Of a DNA stretch of 31,717 nucleotides, positions 6,603 to 17,200 are shown piece by piece. The position numbers and the translations under genes are program-made. Under the pieces are notes generated by a model. The model was not told the DNA's origin. It made no database searches and saw only the letters and a program-made list of their open reading frames with translations. The DNA comes from an uncultured Kiritimatiellota bacterium (GTDB lineage: Bacteria > Verrucomicrobiota > Kiritimatiellia > RFP12 > UBA1067): assembly GCA_934654805.1 (NCBI GenBank), contig CAKUGW010000023.1, positions 1 to 31,717 of the forward strand, read 5' to 3'. Each line of letters starts with the position of its first letter. Position 1 is the stretch's first letter.

Positions 6603-7691
6603 ATGGCGGAAGGCGGCGAGAAGACCGAGATGCCCACGCCCAAGAAGCTGCGCGACGCGCGGCAGAAGGGGCAGGTCTGCACGTCCAGGGACGTCGTCTC
6701 GACCGCCATTCTCCTGGTGATGCTCTCGGTCGTCGGCGTGATGGCGCTCGTGCTGACGGACGACGTCGCGAACCTGATCCGCTACATCGGACTCCGCATC
6801 GAGGAGAACGACGCCTTCGCCCTGCGCGAGGCGGGCAAGATGGCGCTTGTCGTCGTCTGCAAGCACTCCTTCATTTTCGTCTTGCTCGCGGCGGCGGTCG
6901 GCGTCGTCGCGAACGTCGTCCAGGTCGGCTTCCTCCTCTCGTTCGAGCCGCTGAAGCCCGACCTCAAGAAGGTGAACCCGGCGGAAGGGGCGAAGAAGAT
7001 CTTCTGCCTGAAGAACCTCTTCGAGTTCGCGAAGAACGTGGTCAAGGTGACGTTCCTCGGCTACCTCATCTACAGGATCGTCCTCGATTCCGTCCCGGCG
7101 CTGCTGCCGATGTGCTACGGCACGCTGGACGACGTCTTCCCGTGCCTCAGGGCGATCCTGAAGAGCCTCGCGTGCTACACGGTCTTCGGCTACGTCGTGA
7201 TCGCCGTCGTCGACCGGCTGTTCCAGCAGAGGAACTTCACGAAGCAGATGATGATGACGAAGGACGAGGTGAAGCGCGAGTACAAGGAGATGGAGGGCTC
7301 GCAGGAGGTGAAGCAGGCCCAGCGGCAGTTCCGCAACGAGCTCCTGCAGGGCGAGCCGCCGGCGCAGGCGGTGAAGAAGGCCGACGTCGTCGTCACCAAC
7401 CCGACGCACTACGCGGTCGGCATCCGCTACCGGGCGGACGAGGCGCCGCTGCCCAAGGTCGTCTGCGCGGGGATGGACGACGTCGCGAAGGAGATCCGCG
7501 CGGCGGCCGTCCGCGAAGGCATTCCCCTGATGGAGAACGTCGAGCTGGCCCGCGCGCTCTACGCCCGGGTCAAGGTCGAGGACTTCATTCCCGCAGGGCT
7601 GGTGGAGCCCGTCGCGGAGGTCTTGAAGCTCGTCAAGGCGATGAACGACGCGAAAAGGGAGGACGAGGACCTCGACTCCGTCGCCCTGTAG
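6603..7691 (+). CDS. sctU: Type III secretion switch protein SctU
   Basis: 362 residues. It starts with the EKTEMPTPKKLRDARQKGQ motif typical of FlhB/SctU. About four membrane helices follow (residues ~30-205), then a cytoplasmic domain containing the self-cleavage site NPTH at residues 266-269 and HYAVGIRYRADEAPLPKVV downstream. Cleavage between Asn and Pro switches substrate class in this family. Length is normal and all key residues are present, so the gene looks functional. It ends the short export operon; sctT, ring, ATPase and needle genes are not in the window. Confidence 0.93.
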   Translation: MAEGGEKTEMPTPKKLRDARQKGQVCTSRDVVSTAILLVMLSVVGVMALVLTDDVANLIRYIGLRIEENDAFALREAGKMALVVVCKHSFIFVLLAAAVGVVANVVQVGFLLSFEPLKPDLKKVNPAEGAKKIFCLKNLFEFAKNVVKVTFLGYLIYRIVLDSVPALLPMCYGTLDDVFPCLRAILKSLACYTVFGYVVIAVVDRLFQQRNFTKQMMMTKDEVKREYKEMEGSQEVKQAQRQFRNELLQGEPPAQAVKKADVVVTNPTHYAVGIRYRADEAPLPKVVCAGMDDVAKEIRAAAVREGIPLMENVELARALYARVKVEDFIPAGLVEPVAEVLKLVKAMNDAKREDEDLDSVAL

Positions 7692-7734
7692 GCTGGGGGC
7701 GCGTGTCGGGGCGTGTGGCGCGGCATCCGAGTTA

Positions 7735-7743
7735 TGGTATAAT
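7735..7743 (+). promoter_or_regulatory. Extended -10 promoter TGGTATAAT before capD-like gene
   Basis: TGG then TATAAT at 7738-7743, 9 nt before ATG 7753, again predicting a leaderless or near-leaderless message. It may drive the whole following block to about 21.9 kb, since no later promoter is obvious before 24 kb. Confidence 0.6.
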
Positions 7744-7752
7744 GTCCGAAGA

Positions 7753-9141
7753 ATGACACGAAGCAGAGAGGCCTGGTTCCTGTTTCTGGCGACGCGCGCC
7801 GTCGGGCTGGCGGTCGATGCGATTGTCCTGGCCGCCGCCTATTGGGCGGCGTTCCTGCTGCGCTTCGACTTCCAGCCGCCGCGCTGGGGTTGGCGCGCCG
7901 TCGCGCTGTCGTTCGTGACGGTCGTCGCCGCGCACCTGGCGGCGCTGCTCGCCTGCGGCTGCTACCGTCAGGCCTGGCGGCGGCTCTCGACGCGCGACCT
8001 GCCGCGCTACCTTCTCGCGACGGCGCTGGCCGCCGCCGTGCTGACGGGCCTGCGCTTCCTGATGCCCGTCGAGACGTTCTCGCACATCCGTCCGCCGTAC
8101 TCGATCACGCTCATCACGTTCGCGCTCGCCTTCCTCGGCCTCGTCGGCTGGCGGATCGTCTGGAGCTGGCTTGCGCTCACGCGCGTGAGGGAGGACGCGC
8201 TGCTGGAGCGCGGCGTCCGCCACATGGACTCGTCGGCGGCCGTGGCGTTCCTGCGCGGCAAGACGGTGATGGTCACGGGCGCGGGCGGGTCGATCGGCTC
8301 GGAGCTCGTGCGGCAGGTCGCGGCGGCCGGGCCGAAGCTCCTGCTGCTCGTCGAGCGCGGCGAGAACGCGCTCTACGAGATCGACCGCGAGCTGCGGACG
8401 GTCCTCCGCGTGACGTGTCCGACGAAGCCGCTCATGGTGGACATCAACGACGTGGAGCGGATGGAGGACGTCTTCAGCATCTACCGTCCCGAGATCGTCC
8501 TGCACGCGGCGGCCTACAAGCACGTGCCGATGGTCGAGCTGAATCCGCGCGAGGGCGCGCGCAACAACACGGAGGCGACGCGGAATCTCGCGGCGCTGGC
8601 GAAGAGGCACGGGGTCGCGCGGTTCGTCCTCATCTCGACGGACAAGGCGGTGAACCCCGTCTCGGTGATGGGCCAGACGAAGCGCGCCGCCGAGCGGGCG
8701 ATCCTCGCGCTGAACGAGGCGGACGGCGGGACGTCCTTCTGCGCCGTCCGCTTCGGCAACGTCCTCGGCTCGTCCGGAAGCGTCGTGCCGCTCTTCCGCG
8801 AGCAGATCGCGCGGCGCGTGCCCGTCACGGTCACGCACCCGGACATGAAGCGCTACTTCATGACGGTCGAGGAGGCGGTGGGGCTCGTCCTGCAGGCGGC
8901 GAGCCGGTCGGAGAAGGCGATCTACACGCTCGACATGGGCGAGCCCGTGCGCATCGTCGACCTGGCCGAGCAGATGATCCGCCAGGCCGGCTACAGGCCC
9001 TACGTCGACGTCCCGATCGTCTTCACGGGGATCCGTCCCGGCGAGAAGCTGTTCGAGGAGCTCGACATCTCCGAGAAGTCCGCCTACAAGACGGACATGG
9101 CGCGCATCTACGTCACGAAGGGAGGTATCGTATACCCCTGA
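7753..9141 (+). CDS. CapD/PglF/WbpM-like nucleotide-sugar 4,6-dehydratase, middle domain missing
   Basis: Membrane-bound extended short-chain dehydrogenase expected to convert UDP-HexNAc to its 4-keto-6-deoxy form for surface glycan synthesis. Residues 1-145 hold about four membrane helices. The catalytic domain follows at once: TGAGGSIGSEL (NAD binding), HAAAYKHVPMVE, STDKAVNP and VMGQTKRAAE (Met replacing Tyr, normal in this group), RFGNVLGSSGSVVPLF and TGIRPGEKLFEEL. Full-length relatives have about 600 residues with an extra Rossmann-like domain between the helices and the dehydratase; here (462 residues) that ~150-residue part is absent, joined in frame near residue 147. The usual last ~60 residues are also missing: the frame ends IYVTKGGIVYP. 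Catalysis may survive. It overlaps the start region of the next gene. Confidence 0.85.
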   Translation: MTRSREAWFLFLATRAVGLAVDAIVLAAAYWAAFLLRFDFQPPRWGWRAVALSFVTVVAAHLAALLACGCYRQAWRRLSTRDLPRYLLATALAAAVLTGLRFLMPVETFSHIRPPYSITLITFALAFLGLVGWRIVWSWLALTRVREDALLERGVRHMDSSAAVAFLRGKTVMVTGAGGSIGSELVRQVAAAGPKLLLLVERGENALYEIDRELRTVLRVTCPTKPLMVDINDVERMEDVFSIYRPEIVLHAAAYKHVPMVELNPREGARNNTEATRNLAALAKRHGVARFVLISTDKAVNPVSVMGQTKRAAERAILALNEADGGTSFCAVRFGNVLGSSGSVVPLFREQIARRVPVTVTHPDMKRYFMTVEEAVGLVLQAASRSEKAIYTLDMGEPVRIVDLAEQMIRQAGYRPYVDVPIVFTGIRPGEKLFEELDISEKSAYKTDMARIYVTKGGIVYP

Positions 9142-12100
9142 GCCATTCGTGCATCGGATTCTGCCTGGCCCTGCTGTGTGGGGGCATGGTCGCGCGTGCG
9201 GACGACGCGGTGGGTGTCCTCCGCGTTGACGTTGCCTCGAACGGGACGGTCGCGGTCGCCGTGCCGTTCGAGCCGCTGGCGTCCGACGGACTGGTCTCCG
9301 GCTTCCTTTCGGGCGATTTCGCGGGCGACGGCGGCGAGGGCTCCGACCGGCTCTGGCAGGTCTCGTCCCGCGACGGAACCGTCTCTCGGTCGGTCTTCTC
9401 GGACGGCGCATGGGCGGACGCGGCGGACGGCACCCCGTCCGCCGTGCGCGTCTCGGCCGGAGACGCCCTCGTCTTCCGCCCCGGGCCGGACGAGCCGACG
9501 TCCCTCTACGTGTTCGGGCGCGTCCCGGCGGGCGACGTCCCGGCGGCGACGCTCTTCCCCGGCTGGAACCTCCTCTCCGTCGGCTACCCGGCGGCCTCCG
9601 GCGCGCTTCCGCTCCTCCCCGACGGCGCGGACGTCCCGTTTGACGCGGCGGGCGGCCGGCTCGACGCCGCCGGCCTCCCGTGGTGGTCGGCGTTCTGGGT
9701 CACGAACGCGACGGACGCCGCGCTCGCCTGGCCGCGCCCCCGGCCACCTGACGCCCCGGACATCCTGTCGGCAGACGGCGCGCCGCGCATCGCCGCGCTC
9801 GCCGTCGATGCCGTCCGTGCGACCGTCGCGCTGGACGTGGACACGGGCGGCCGCGTGACGGATCTCCTGCGCCGGAACCTTGACGACGGCGATGACGCGT
9901 CCGCCCCGTGGTCGCACCTCGCCCGCCTCCCCGGCGACGGCGGGACGTCCGCCTGGACGGACGCGCTCCCGGACGGCGACGGTCCCCGCGCAATCCTCTA
10001 CCTCGCCGCCGACGCGGCGCGCGACACGGACGGCGACGGGCTTCCCGACGCCGTCGAGCGGTTCGTCTACGGCACGTCGCCGCTCCTCGCGGACACCGAC
10101 GGCGACGGCATCCGCGACGGGCTGGAGGTCGCCTGGGGCCTCGACCCGCTCCGCGACGAGGGGATCGGCTCCGGGCGGTTCGTCGAGACGTTCGAGGCTC
10201 CCGGCGTGGTCGCGGGGCCCCTGCACGGGCAGCGAGGCTGGCGCGCGACGCGACCGGGGGCGGCGGTCGTGCAGACGCGGACGGCCCATGCCGGCAAGGC
10301 GGCCCTGACGCTCGTCGGCGACGGCTTCGATGACGACGGCGGCGGGTCCGTCTTCGTCGAGCGCGCCGTCACGAACGCGGGCCGCGTCGTCTGGGTCGAC
10401 GCCTGGCAGCTCGCGCAGGCGGCGCAGCCCGCCGCCCTCGCCGCCCCCGCCGACTTCGCGGGCTGCTACTGCTTCGCGGCGGACGGCGCGGTCCTGATGC
10501 TGGACGGCGGCGCCTGGCGGACGAACGCCGTGCGCGCCGTCCGGCTCGGCGGATGGGTGCGCGCGACGCTCCGGCTCGACTACCCGAACCGACTTTGGGA
10601 CCTCTACGTCGATGGCGTCCTCGCGGGGCGTGGCCTGCGCATGGGCGGCGGTTCCGCCGCGTTCCGGGGAATCGGCGCCGCCGGCGAGGGCGAGACGACG
10701 CTGGACGATGTCGTGATTTCCGAACGGAGGCCCTTCGGTCTCTCGTCCGACGGGGACGAGCTGCCGGACGAGTGGGAGATCCGCCATTTCGGCACGCTTG
10801 CGCGCGACGGGACGGGCGACGCGGACGGCGACGGCCTCTCCGATCTCGACGAGTTCCGTCACCGGACGAACCCGCTCCTGAAGGACACGGACGGGGACGG
10901 GCTCTCCGACGCGGCGGAGGTGCGCTTCTACGGGACAAGCCCCCGCAGCCCCGACACGGACGGCGACGGCGTCTCGGACGCCGACGAGATCCGGGACGGC
11001 TCCGACCCACTCGTCGCCGGCGGCGGGGAAGGCGTCGCGTTCGAGGAGTCGTTCGAGGCCCCGACCGTCGTCCCCGGCGCGCTCGCGGGCCAGAACGGCT
11101 GGGCGGTCAGCGACCCGTCCGCCGCCGTCGTGCAGGGGAGCGCCGTCCGCACGGGCGCCGCCGCCCTGTGGATCGCGAACGAGGAGGAGGGCGGACGGGT
11201 CTTCCTCGAACGCGACTTCCCGGACGCGGGCGAGACCGTCTGGGTGGATGTCTGGCAGGTCGCGAAGCCGGCCGGAGATGTCCCGGCGAGCCTCGGCGGC
11301 GACTACGCCGGCGCGTACCTGTTCGATCCGCAGGGGCGGGCCGTCATGTGCGACGGCGGGACCTTCGTGACGAACGCCCGCGTCCGCGTCACGCTGGACG
11401 CCTGGCAGCGCGTGACGCTGCGCCTCGACTACGCCGCCCGGACGTGGGACCTCTACGTCGGCAGCGTCCTCGCGGGCCGGGGACTGCGAATGGGGCCGGA
11501 CGTCGGCCCGTTCCGGGGACTTGGCGTCGTGGGCGAGGGCGAGACGGTCCTCGACGACGTGCGGGTGACGCGGAGCCGTCCGCAGGGGCTCTCGGCGGAC
11601 GGCGACGAGCTTCCTGACGACTGGGAGCTCCGGCACTTCGGGAGCCTCGACCGCACCGGTCGGGGCGACGCGGACGGCGACGGCGTCTCGGACGCCGACG
11701 AGTGGCGGGCGGGGACAGACCCCAACAGCGCCGACACGGACGGCGACGGGCTGCCCGACCGCTGGGAGATCCGCTGCGGCACGGACCCGAACGACCCCGA
11801 CGACGCGCACGCCGACCCGGACGGCGACGGCATGGACAACCTGGAGGAGTTTCGCCTGGGGACAGACCCCCTCGCGTTCGAGCCGGACGTGCGCCGCCGC
11901 CGGGCGGGGCTCTGGGCCGAGCGCCTGCCGAACGGCGACCTGACCGGTTCGCTCGTGGGCTTCGTCTGGGTTCCGGCGGCGGGGCTCTGCCGCTTCCACC
12001 CGACGCCCGCGTCCGCCGAGGTGTGGGTCGATGGCGCGCGCGTCCCGGAGACGGGCGCCGGACTGACGGCGGGCTGGCACGCCCTGCGGATCGTCGCGGC

Positions 12101-14276
12101 CCCAGAGGACGTCGACGCGGCCGACCTCGACTGGTCGGGCCCCGGCTTCGCGCGGCAGCCCGTCCCGGACGACTTCCTCTGCCATCTGCCCGTGGACGTG
12201 CCGCCGCACGTCGAGCTGACGGCGTCGCATCCGTGGTACGTCGAAGGCGGGACAGTCCGCCTGACGGCGGCGGCGATGGACGTCGCCGGGCGCGTCGTCG
12301 AGACGGGCGTTCGGCTGGAGGGCGGCGAGACGCTGGCCCTGTCCCCGTCGGTGCGCGCCGTCGCGACCGTGGCGAACGCCGCGACGGGCACCTACGCGTT
12401 CGCGGCGTGGGCGGTCGACGACGGCGGGAACGCGTCCGCGACCTCGCGGCTGGAGGTGGCCGTGCTCGACGCGGACGGCGACCCGGACGGGGACGGTCTC
12501 GCGAACGCGGAGGAGTTCCTCGCGGGGACGGATCCCTTTTCGGCGGACACGGACGGCGACGGCATCCCCGACGCCGAGGAGCTGCGCATCGGGACGGCCC
12601 CGGCGCGCGCGGACGCGCAGGACGACCCGGATGGCGACGGCCTCGCGAACATGGACGAGTGGCGCCTGGGGACAGACCCCCTGAACCCCGACACGGACGG
12701 CGACGGGTGTCCTGACGGACTGGAAGTTTGCAACGTGCACAGCGATCCGCTTGTCGCAGACATCGTATGGCGGACACCGCTTCAGGTCGGCGAGGCGATG
12801 GCGGCAAGCGCCGTTCAGCGCACGACGGGAACGTGGCGGATGGAGGACGACGGCGGCATCTACGCGGCAGAGCGGGCCGGCTCGCTCACGTGGCGTCTCG
12901 CGGTCCCCGCGTCGGGCGCGGATGCCTTGGCCCTGCGTCTTGGGCAGCATGAGTTCTTCTCCCGGTCGTCGACGTTCGACGTCTCGCTTTTCGTCGATGG
13001 GGTCTTCGTCAGCCGCCAAGTCGTCACGGCTCCCTACGGCGACTTGAAGGACGCCTATTTCTTTCTGCCGGAGGTCTCGCCGGGCGAGCACGAGTTTCGC
13101 CTTGTGTGGCATAACTGGGCGCTGAATACGTTTATCGTCGTCAAGAGCCTGCGGTTCGTGCGCTTCGAGGGGCCGGACGCGGACGGGAACGGGCGTCCGG
13201 ATTGGCGCGACGGGCGTGATGCCCGATCGTCTGGCTGGGCGGAGCTGCCGTACGAGAGTCTTGTTTCTCCGCTGTGCGTGGAAGGCCATGACCTGTGGCG
13301 TGACGTTCTTGAGGTTTCCGCCGAATCGGCTGAAACGAATGCCGTCTATGCGGTGACGAAGACGATTGGCGACGGGTTTTATGTTGACGTGCCGCTGTCG
13401 GAAACGAATGTCACGCGAATTGCTCTCGTTGACCGCTCCCTCTCCAATGCCTTTGACGTCGTTTGGCGCGCATTCGACGCCTACGAGGGCACCTACCTCA
13501 CGAACGCCTTGGCGATTCGCCTTGGCGACGCGCTGCGGATCGCCGGCTGCGGGTCGCGTGAGAGCGCGGTATCCCTTTCGAGGGCGGATGACGCGGGCGA
13601 ATGGCAGTCGGTGACGAACTGGACGCTGCGTGCGCCGACGCCGTACCGCTTCACGGAGGAGGGCCTGTATCTCGTTTCGGTGTCGGCGCCGGGGCTTGTG
13701 TCCGGCACGGACGATGCGTATGCGCTCGTCGAGGTCGTCCGTTCGAAATTCCCGATGCGGAATCCGGTGATCATGCAGGATCGGGATTCGGAACTTTCCT
13801 GCCCCGACCTTTCGCCGCGCAACCTGCTGGAGCATGATTCCGGGCTTCAGGTGACGGCGACGAACCGCGTGGCGGGCGGTGTGGATCTCGCGCTGTTCAC
13901 GTCCTGTGACCGGAATCTCGGCCTCGTCTCGCGGCTGGGGGAGGGCGAAGCCGTTTCCGACGCGATTCAGGTCACGCCCGTCTGGGCGGACAACGGCTCC
14001 TACTACCACGTGGCGAAGACCTATCCCGACGGCTCGCAGCTTGTCGAGGTCTCGCTTCTGCTGGGCGCGATGACGGACGAGGTGAGCGTGAAACTCACGA
14101 TTTTTGTTGCGGGCGTGACTTTCGAGGACGGTACGCGCACGAAGACGCTCTTGCCGAGCGATTTCGACGAGAACGGCCATTGCGTCATCCGCTTCGTCAA
14201 GGCGCGTGGCGTGAGGACGTCCGTCTGCCACCGCACCGTGATTTGCCAGAACGGCAAGCCGATTTACAGGAATTGA
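9138..14276 (+). CDS. Giant secreted thrombospondin type 3 repeat protein
   Basis: About 1712 residues, expected to be exported and surface-bound with calcium. The order is a hydrophobic signal-like start (IGFCLALLCGGMVARA), an N-terminal beta-rich domain to ~residue 290, and about 15 acidic DxDGDGxxD loops in groups at ~10.02-10.13, 10.74-11.02, 11.60-11.87, 12.46-12.73 and 13.18 kb. Two copies of a ~190-residue concanavalin-like domain (10.17-10.74 and 11.03-11.59 kb) lie among them. A PA14-like segment (11.90-12.18 kb), a PKD-like segment, and an unidentified C-terminal third follow. The start is a problem: no ATG, GTG or TTG precedes the signal sequence in this frame. GGGAGG (9120-9125) lies before ATA 9132 and CTG 9138; ATG 9186 would remove the signal peptide. 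I list CTG provisionally. It is followed after 19 nt by rhs. Confidence 0.8.
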   Translation: MSHSCIGFCLALLCGGMVARADDAVGVLRVDVASNGTVAVAVPFEPLASDGLVSGFLSGDFAGDGGEGSDRLWQVSSRDGTVSRSVFSDGAWADAADGTPSAVRVSAGDALVFRPGPDEPTSLYVFGRVPAGDVPAATLFPGWNLLSVGYPAASGALPLLPDGADVPFDAAGGRLDAAGLPWWSAFWVTNATDAALAWPRPRPPDAPDILSADGAPRIAALAVDAVRATVALDVDTGGRVTDLLRRNLDDGDDASAPWSHLARLPGDGGTSAWTDALPDGDGPRAILYLAADAARDTDGDGLPDAVERFVYGTSPLLADTDGDGIRDGLEVAWGLDPLRDEGIGSGRFVETFEAPGVVAGPLHGQRGWRATRPGAAVVQTRTAHAGKAALTLVGDGFDDDGGGSVFVERAVTNAGRVVWVDAWQLAQAAQPAALAAPADFAGCYCFAADGAVLMLDGGAWRTNAVRAVRLGGWVRATLRLDYPNRLWDLYVDGVLAGRGLRMGGGSAAFRGIGAAGEGETTLDDVVISERRPFGLSSDGDELPDEWEIRHFGTLARDGTGDADGDGLSDLDEFRHRTNPLLKDTDGDGLSDAAEVRFYGTSPRSPDTDGDGVSDADEIRDGSDPLVAGGGEGVAFEESFEAPTVVPGALAGQNGWAVSDPSAAVVQGSAVRTGAAALWIANEEEGGRVFLERDFPDAGETVWVDVWQVAKPAGDVPASLGGDYAGAYLFDPQGRAVMCDGGTFVTNARVRVTLDAWQRVTLRLDYAARTWDLYVGSVLAGRGLRMGPDVGPFRGLGVVGEGETVLDDVRVTRSRPQGLSADGDELPDDWELRHFGSLDRTGRGDADGDGVSDADEWRAGTDPNSADTDGDGLPDRWEIRCGTDPNDPDDAHADPDGDGMDNLEEFRLGTDPLAFEPDVRRRRAGLWAERLPNGDLTGSLVGFVWVPAAGLCRFHPTPASAEVWVDGARVPETGAGLTAGWHALRIVAAPEDVDAADLDWSGPGFARQPVPDDFLCHLPVDVPPHVELTASHPWYVEGGTVRLTAAAMDVAGRVVETGVRLEGGETLALSPSVRAVATVANAATGTYAFAAWAVDDGGNASATSRLEVAVLDADGDPDGDGLANAEEFLAGTDPFSADTDGDGIPDAEELRIGTAPARADAQDDPDGDGLANMDEWRLGTDPLNPDTDGDGCPDGLEVCNVHSDPLVADIVWRTPLQVGEAMAASAVQRTTGTWRMEDDGGIYAAERAGSLTWRLAVPASGADALALRLGQHEFFSRSSTFDVSLFVDGVFVSRQVVTAPYGDLKDAYFFLPEVSPGEHEFRLVWHNWALNTFIVVKSLRFVRFEGPDADGNGRPDWRDGRDARSSGWAELPYESLVSPLCVEGHDLWRDVLEVSAESAETNAVYAVTKTIGDGFYVDVPLSETNVTRIALVDRSLSNAFDVVWRAFDAYEGTYLTNALAIRLGDALRIAGCGSRESAVSLSRADDAGEWQSVTNWTLRAPTPYRFTEEGLYLVSVSAPGLVSGTDDAYALVEVVRSKFPMRNPVIMQDRDSELSCPDLSPRNLLEHDSGLQVTATNRVAGGVDLALFTSCDRNLGLVSRLGEGEAVSDAIQVTPVWADNGSYYHVAKTYPDGSQLVEVSLLLGAMTDEVSVKLTIFVAGVTFEDGTRTKTLLPSDFDENGHCVIRFVKARGVRTSVCHRTVICQNGKPIYRN

Positions 14277-14295
14277 CGTGAAAGGGGTTCTCACG

Positions 14296-17200
14296 ATGAA
14301 AGAGTTGTTGCAGGGATGTCGTCTGGCAGTGGCCGTGTCGGTGTTCGCGTTCGCGACCACGGCCTTTGCCGGCGGCAGCACGCAGACGAATCCGCCGTCG
14401 GAGTGCAAGGCGGCCGACTCGGACTGCGAGTGCGAGTCGGGCGAGGGCGCGTCGGACGGCTGCATCAAGGTCAGTCTTGACATGGGGCGGACGACGCCGT
14501 GGACGGGTTCTCAGAAGTGCGCCCTCAAGGTGTTCGCCGACGACCAGTCTCCGATGGTGTTCACGCCGGACTCGCTCTTCGCCGTGATGGGCTACACCTT
14601 CAAGCGGATCGGCAACAGGCTCCTTCCCGACGGCGAGACGCCGGCCGAGGTCGTCTTCTCCCACCCAGGCGGCGAGGCCGTCCGCTTCGTCTTCACGGCC
14701 GGCGAGCCGCTGGGGCGTCCGGATCCCGGCATCCACGTGAAGATGGACGAGCGCCTCATGATGGTCGATGCCGCCGGCTGGGCCTGCACGAACGCCCCCG
14801 TCTACTACGACCTGTTCGAGAACGACGGCACGGTGCGCCGCTTCCTCGCGACGGACATGACGGGCGCGCGCGGTAGGCTGGTGTCCGTCACGGACTCGCG
14901 CGGCGTCGTGCGGACTTCGGCGGAGATGGGCATCGACATCGTCTACGACACGGATGGCGTGCGCCAGTTCCTGACGCCCTCGCGCCTCGCGGACGTTCAG
15001 GTCATGGACGGCGGATACGAGGTGTCTGTCTACCCGATCGGCGACTCCCCGCCCGCACGGGACGCTACGACGGGACTTTACCCGATCCCGGCGGCCTCTC
15101 CGGTGCGCTACGTCTCTGTGCGGAGCGAGAACGGCGGGAACCGGGCCGTCGTCACCTTTCGGAGGGGTGAGGCCGAGCCGGAGGTCTCGGTCTTCGACTG
15201 GCGGCAGGGCGACTGGTCGATGACGCGCGCGTCGGGCGTGAGCGAGATTCGCGAACGCTCGGTCGTCGATTCAAAGGAGGCGCGGACGGTAAAGGAGTCC
15301 CGCTCCCGCACGGGCGAGCTGATGGCGCGATCCGAATACAACTACGTCTGGAAGAGCTGGGGGTTCGCGGCGACGAACCACGTCGAGGGCTTTGGCGGCG
15401 TGACGCGGACGGTCTCATGGACGTACGTGACGGACGGGAACGGCAAGGGGCAGGTCAAGGCCGAGACAGGCGATTCGGGTCTGCGGACGGACTTCGCGTA
15501 TGACGGCGCCGACCGGCTCGTCTCGAAGACGACGGGCGGGGCGGACGTGGCGACGGAGAAGACGGTCTACTCCTATGACCCGGTAGACCCGTCCGACGCC
15601 GCGCTGCCCGTCGATACGCGTCCGCGCACCGTCGTGAAGACGCGGGACGGGATCGAGTTCGAGCGAACCTACTACGTCTATTCGTCGCTGACGGACGTCG
15701 TTGAGCGCGTCGGGACGCCGGGCGCGCCGTACGGCGGTGCGGACGCGCTCCGCACGGTGACGGCGCATTATCCGGCCGTTGCCAACGACATTCGCGCGGG
15801 ACGGGTGAAGTCGATTCGCCACGAGGACGGGCGGCTTGACGTCTACGGCTATGTGCTCGCCTCCAACGTCTGGACGGAGACGGTCACGCACCTGCACGAG
15901 CGCACCCCGTCGCCGGTGGAGGGTCGGACGACGCGGGACGTGACGCGCACGAACGCGCGTGGCGATGTCGTCGAGACGCGCACGGAGGCGTTCGTCGGGG
16001 GCTCGTGGCATACGGTCGCCCGGACGCGCCGCGCCTACAACCTTGAGGGCAAGTGCGTCCGGAGCGAAGACCTCGCCGGACAGGTGACGACGACGGCGTG
16101 GGACTGCTGCCACAAAGTCGCGGAGACGGGGCCGGACGGATCGACCGCGACATGGGACTACGATGAGGACGGACGTATGGTCGAGGTCGCGCAGCTGGTG
16201 CCGTGCGACCTGACGAACGTGACGTGGGTCTCGACGTGCCATGCCTACGATGACCTCGGCCGACAGGTTGCCTCTTGGCAGACGAACCGTGTGGCTCACG
16301 TGGGGATTCCCGCGACGCGCGTCCGCTACGACCCTCTCGGTCGGCTTGTGGCGCGGACGGACATCCTCGGCAACGAGACGGCGATAGACTATTCGACGAA
16401 TGGGCAGACGACGACGGTCCTCAACCCGAACGACTCGACGGAGGTCACGTCGCGCGATGTCCGAGGCGAGATCCGGTCTGTCACGGGCACGGCGGTCACG
16501 CCTGAGTTCCGCACCTCCGGCGTGACGTCCGACGGCATCCGCTGGACGCGCGTCGTGCGTGGCGAGTCGCCGGATTCGTCGCGCTTCACCCTTCGTTGCG
16601 CGAACATGCTCGGACAGGTCGTCCGCGAGGAGTGGAGCGGCTTTCGGGGCACGGCTCTCGTGACGGCTCATGCGTACGACGCCTACGGACGTCTTGTCCG
16701 CACCGTTTCGGACGGCGAGCCGACGGTCGCATATGCCTATGACGACTTCGGCGCGCGCGTCGCCGAGACCCGCACGGTCGGGGGCGACGGTTCCGTTGAT
16801 TCGCCCGAATGGCGCAAAAGCGAATCCCATGCCCGCTACGCACAGGTGGACGGCACCATTTGGCACGTCACGACCAACGTCGACTTCTGCTCCGATGCGG
16901 CCATTGCGCCACTCGTTACTTCGCGGCGCGTCCAGCTCACGGGACTCACGGCGGCGAACCCCACGCGTCGCATGAGCATCGACGTGCGCGGCAACGCGAC
17001 GGAGTTCTGGACGGAGTTCGCGGACGGCACTGTCACGACGTGTCGCCGTGTCCCGGAGGCGACGAACGTCATCAGCGCTCGCGCGCGGCTCGGCGTCCAG
17101 CTGGAGACCGTCTCGCTTTCGGCGGTCACGAACCGAATCGTCTACGATGCGCTCGGTCGCGCCTGTGCAGAGGTTGACGGGCGCGGCAACGCGACGCGCA

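Noticed and set aside
5639..7691. Flagellar fliP-fliQ-flhB instead of type III secretion
   Set aside because: Sequence strings of the first gene fit SctR better, and no flagellar gene is adjacent; still possible in principle.
7842..9137. Upstream extension of the surface-protein frame through the capD-like gene
   Set aside because: This part is out of frame with clear dehydratase motifs and reads as Arg/Ala-rich shadow; coding sense begins only near 9,132.
9108..14483. 1791-codon open frame on the minus strand
   Set aside because: A shadow of the DxDGDG repeats (reads as VAVRV repeats), with no domains of its own.
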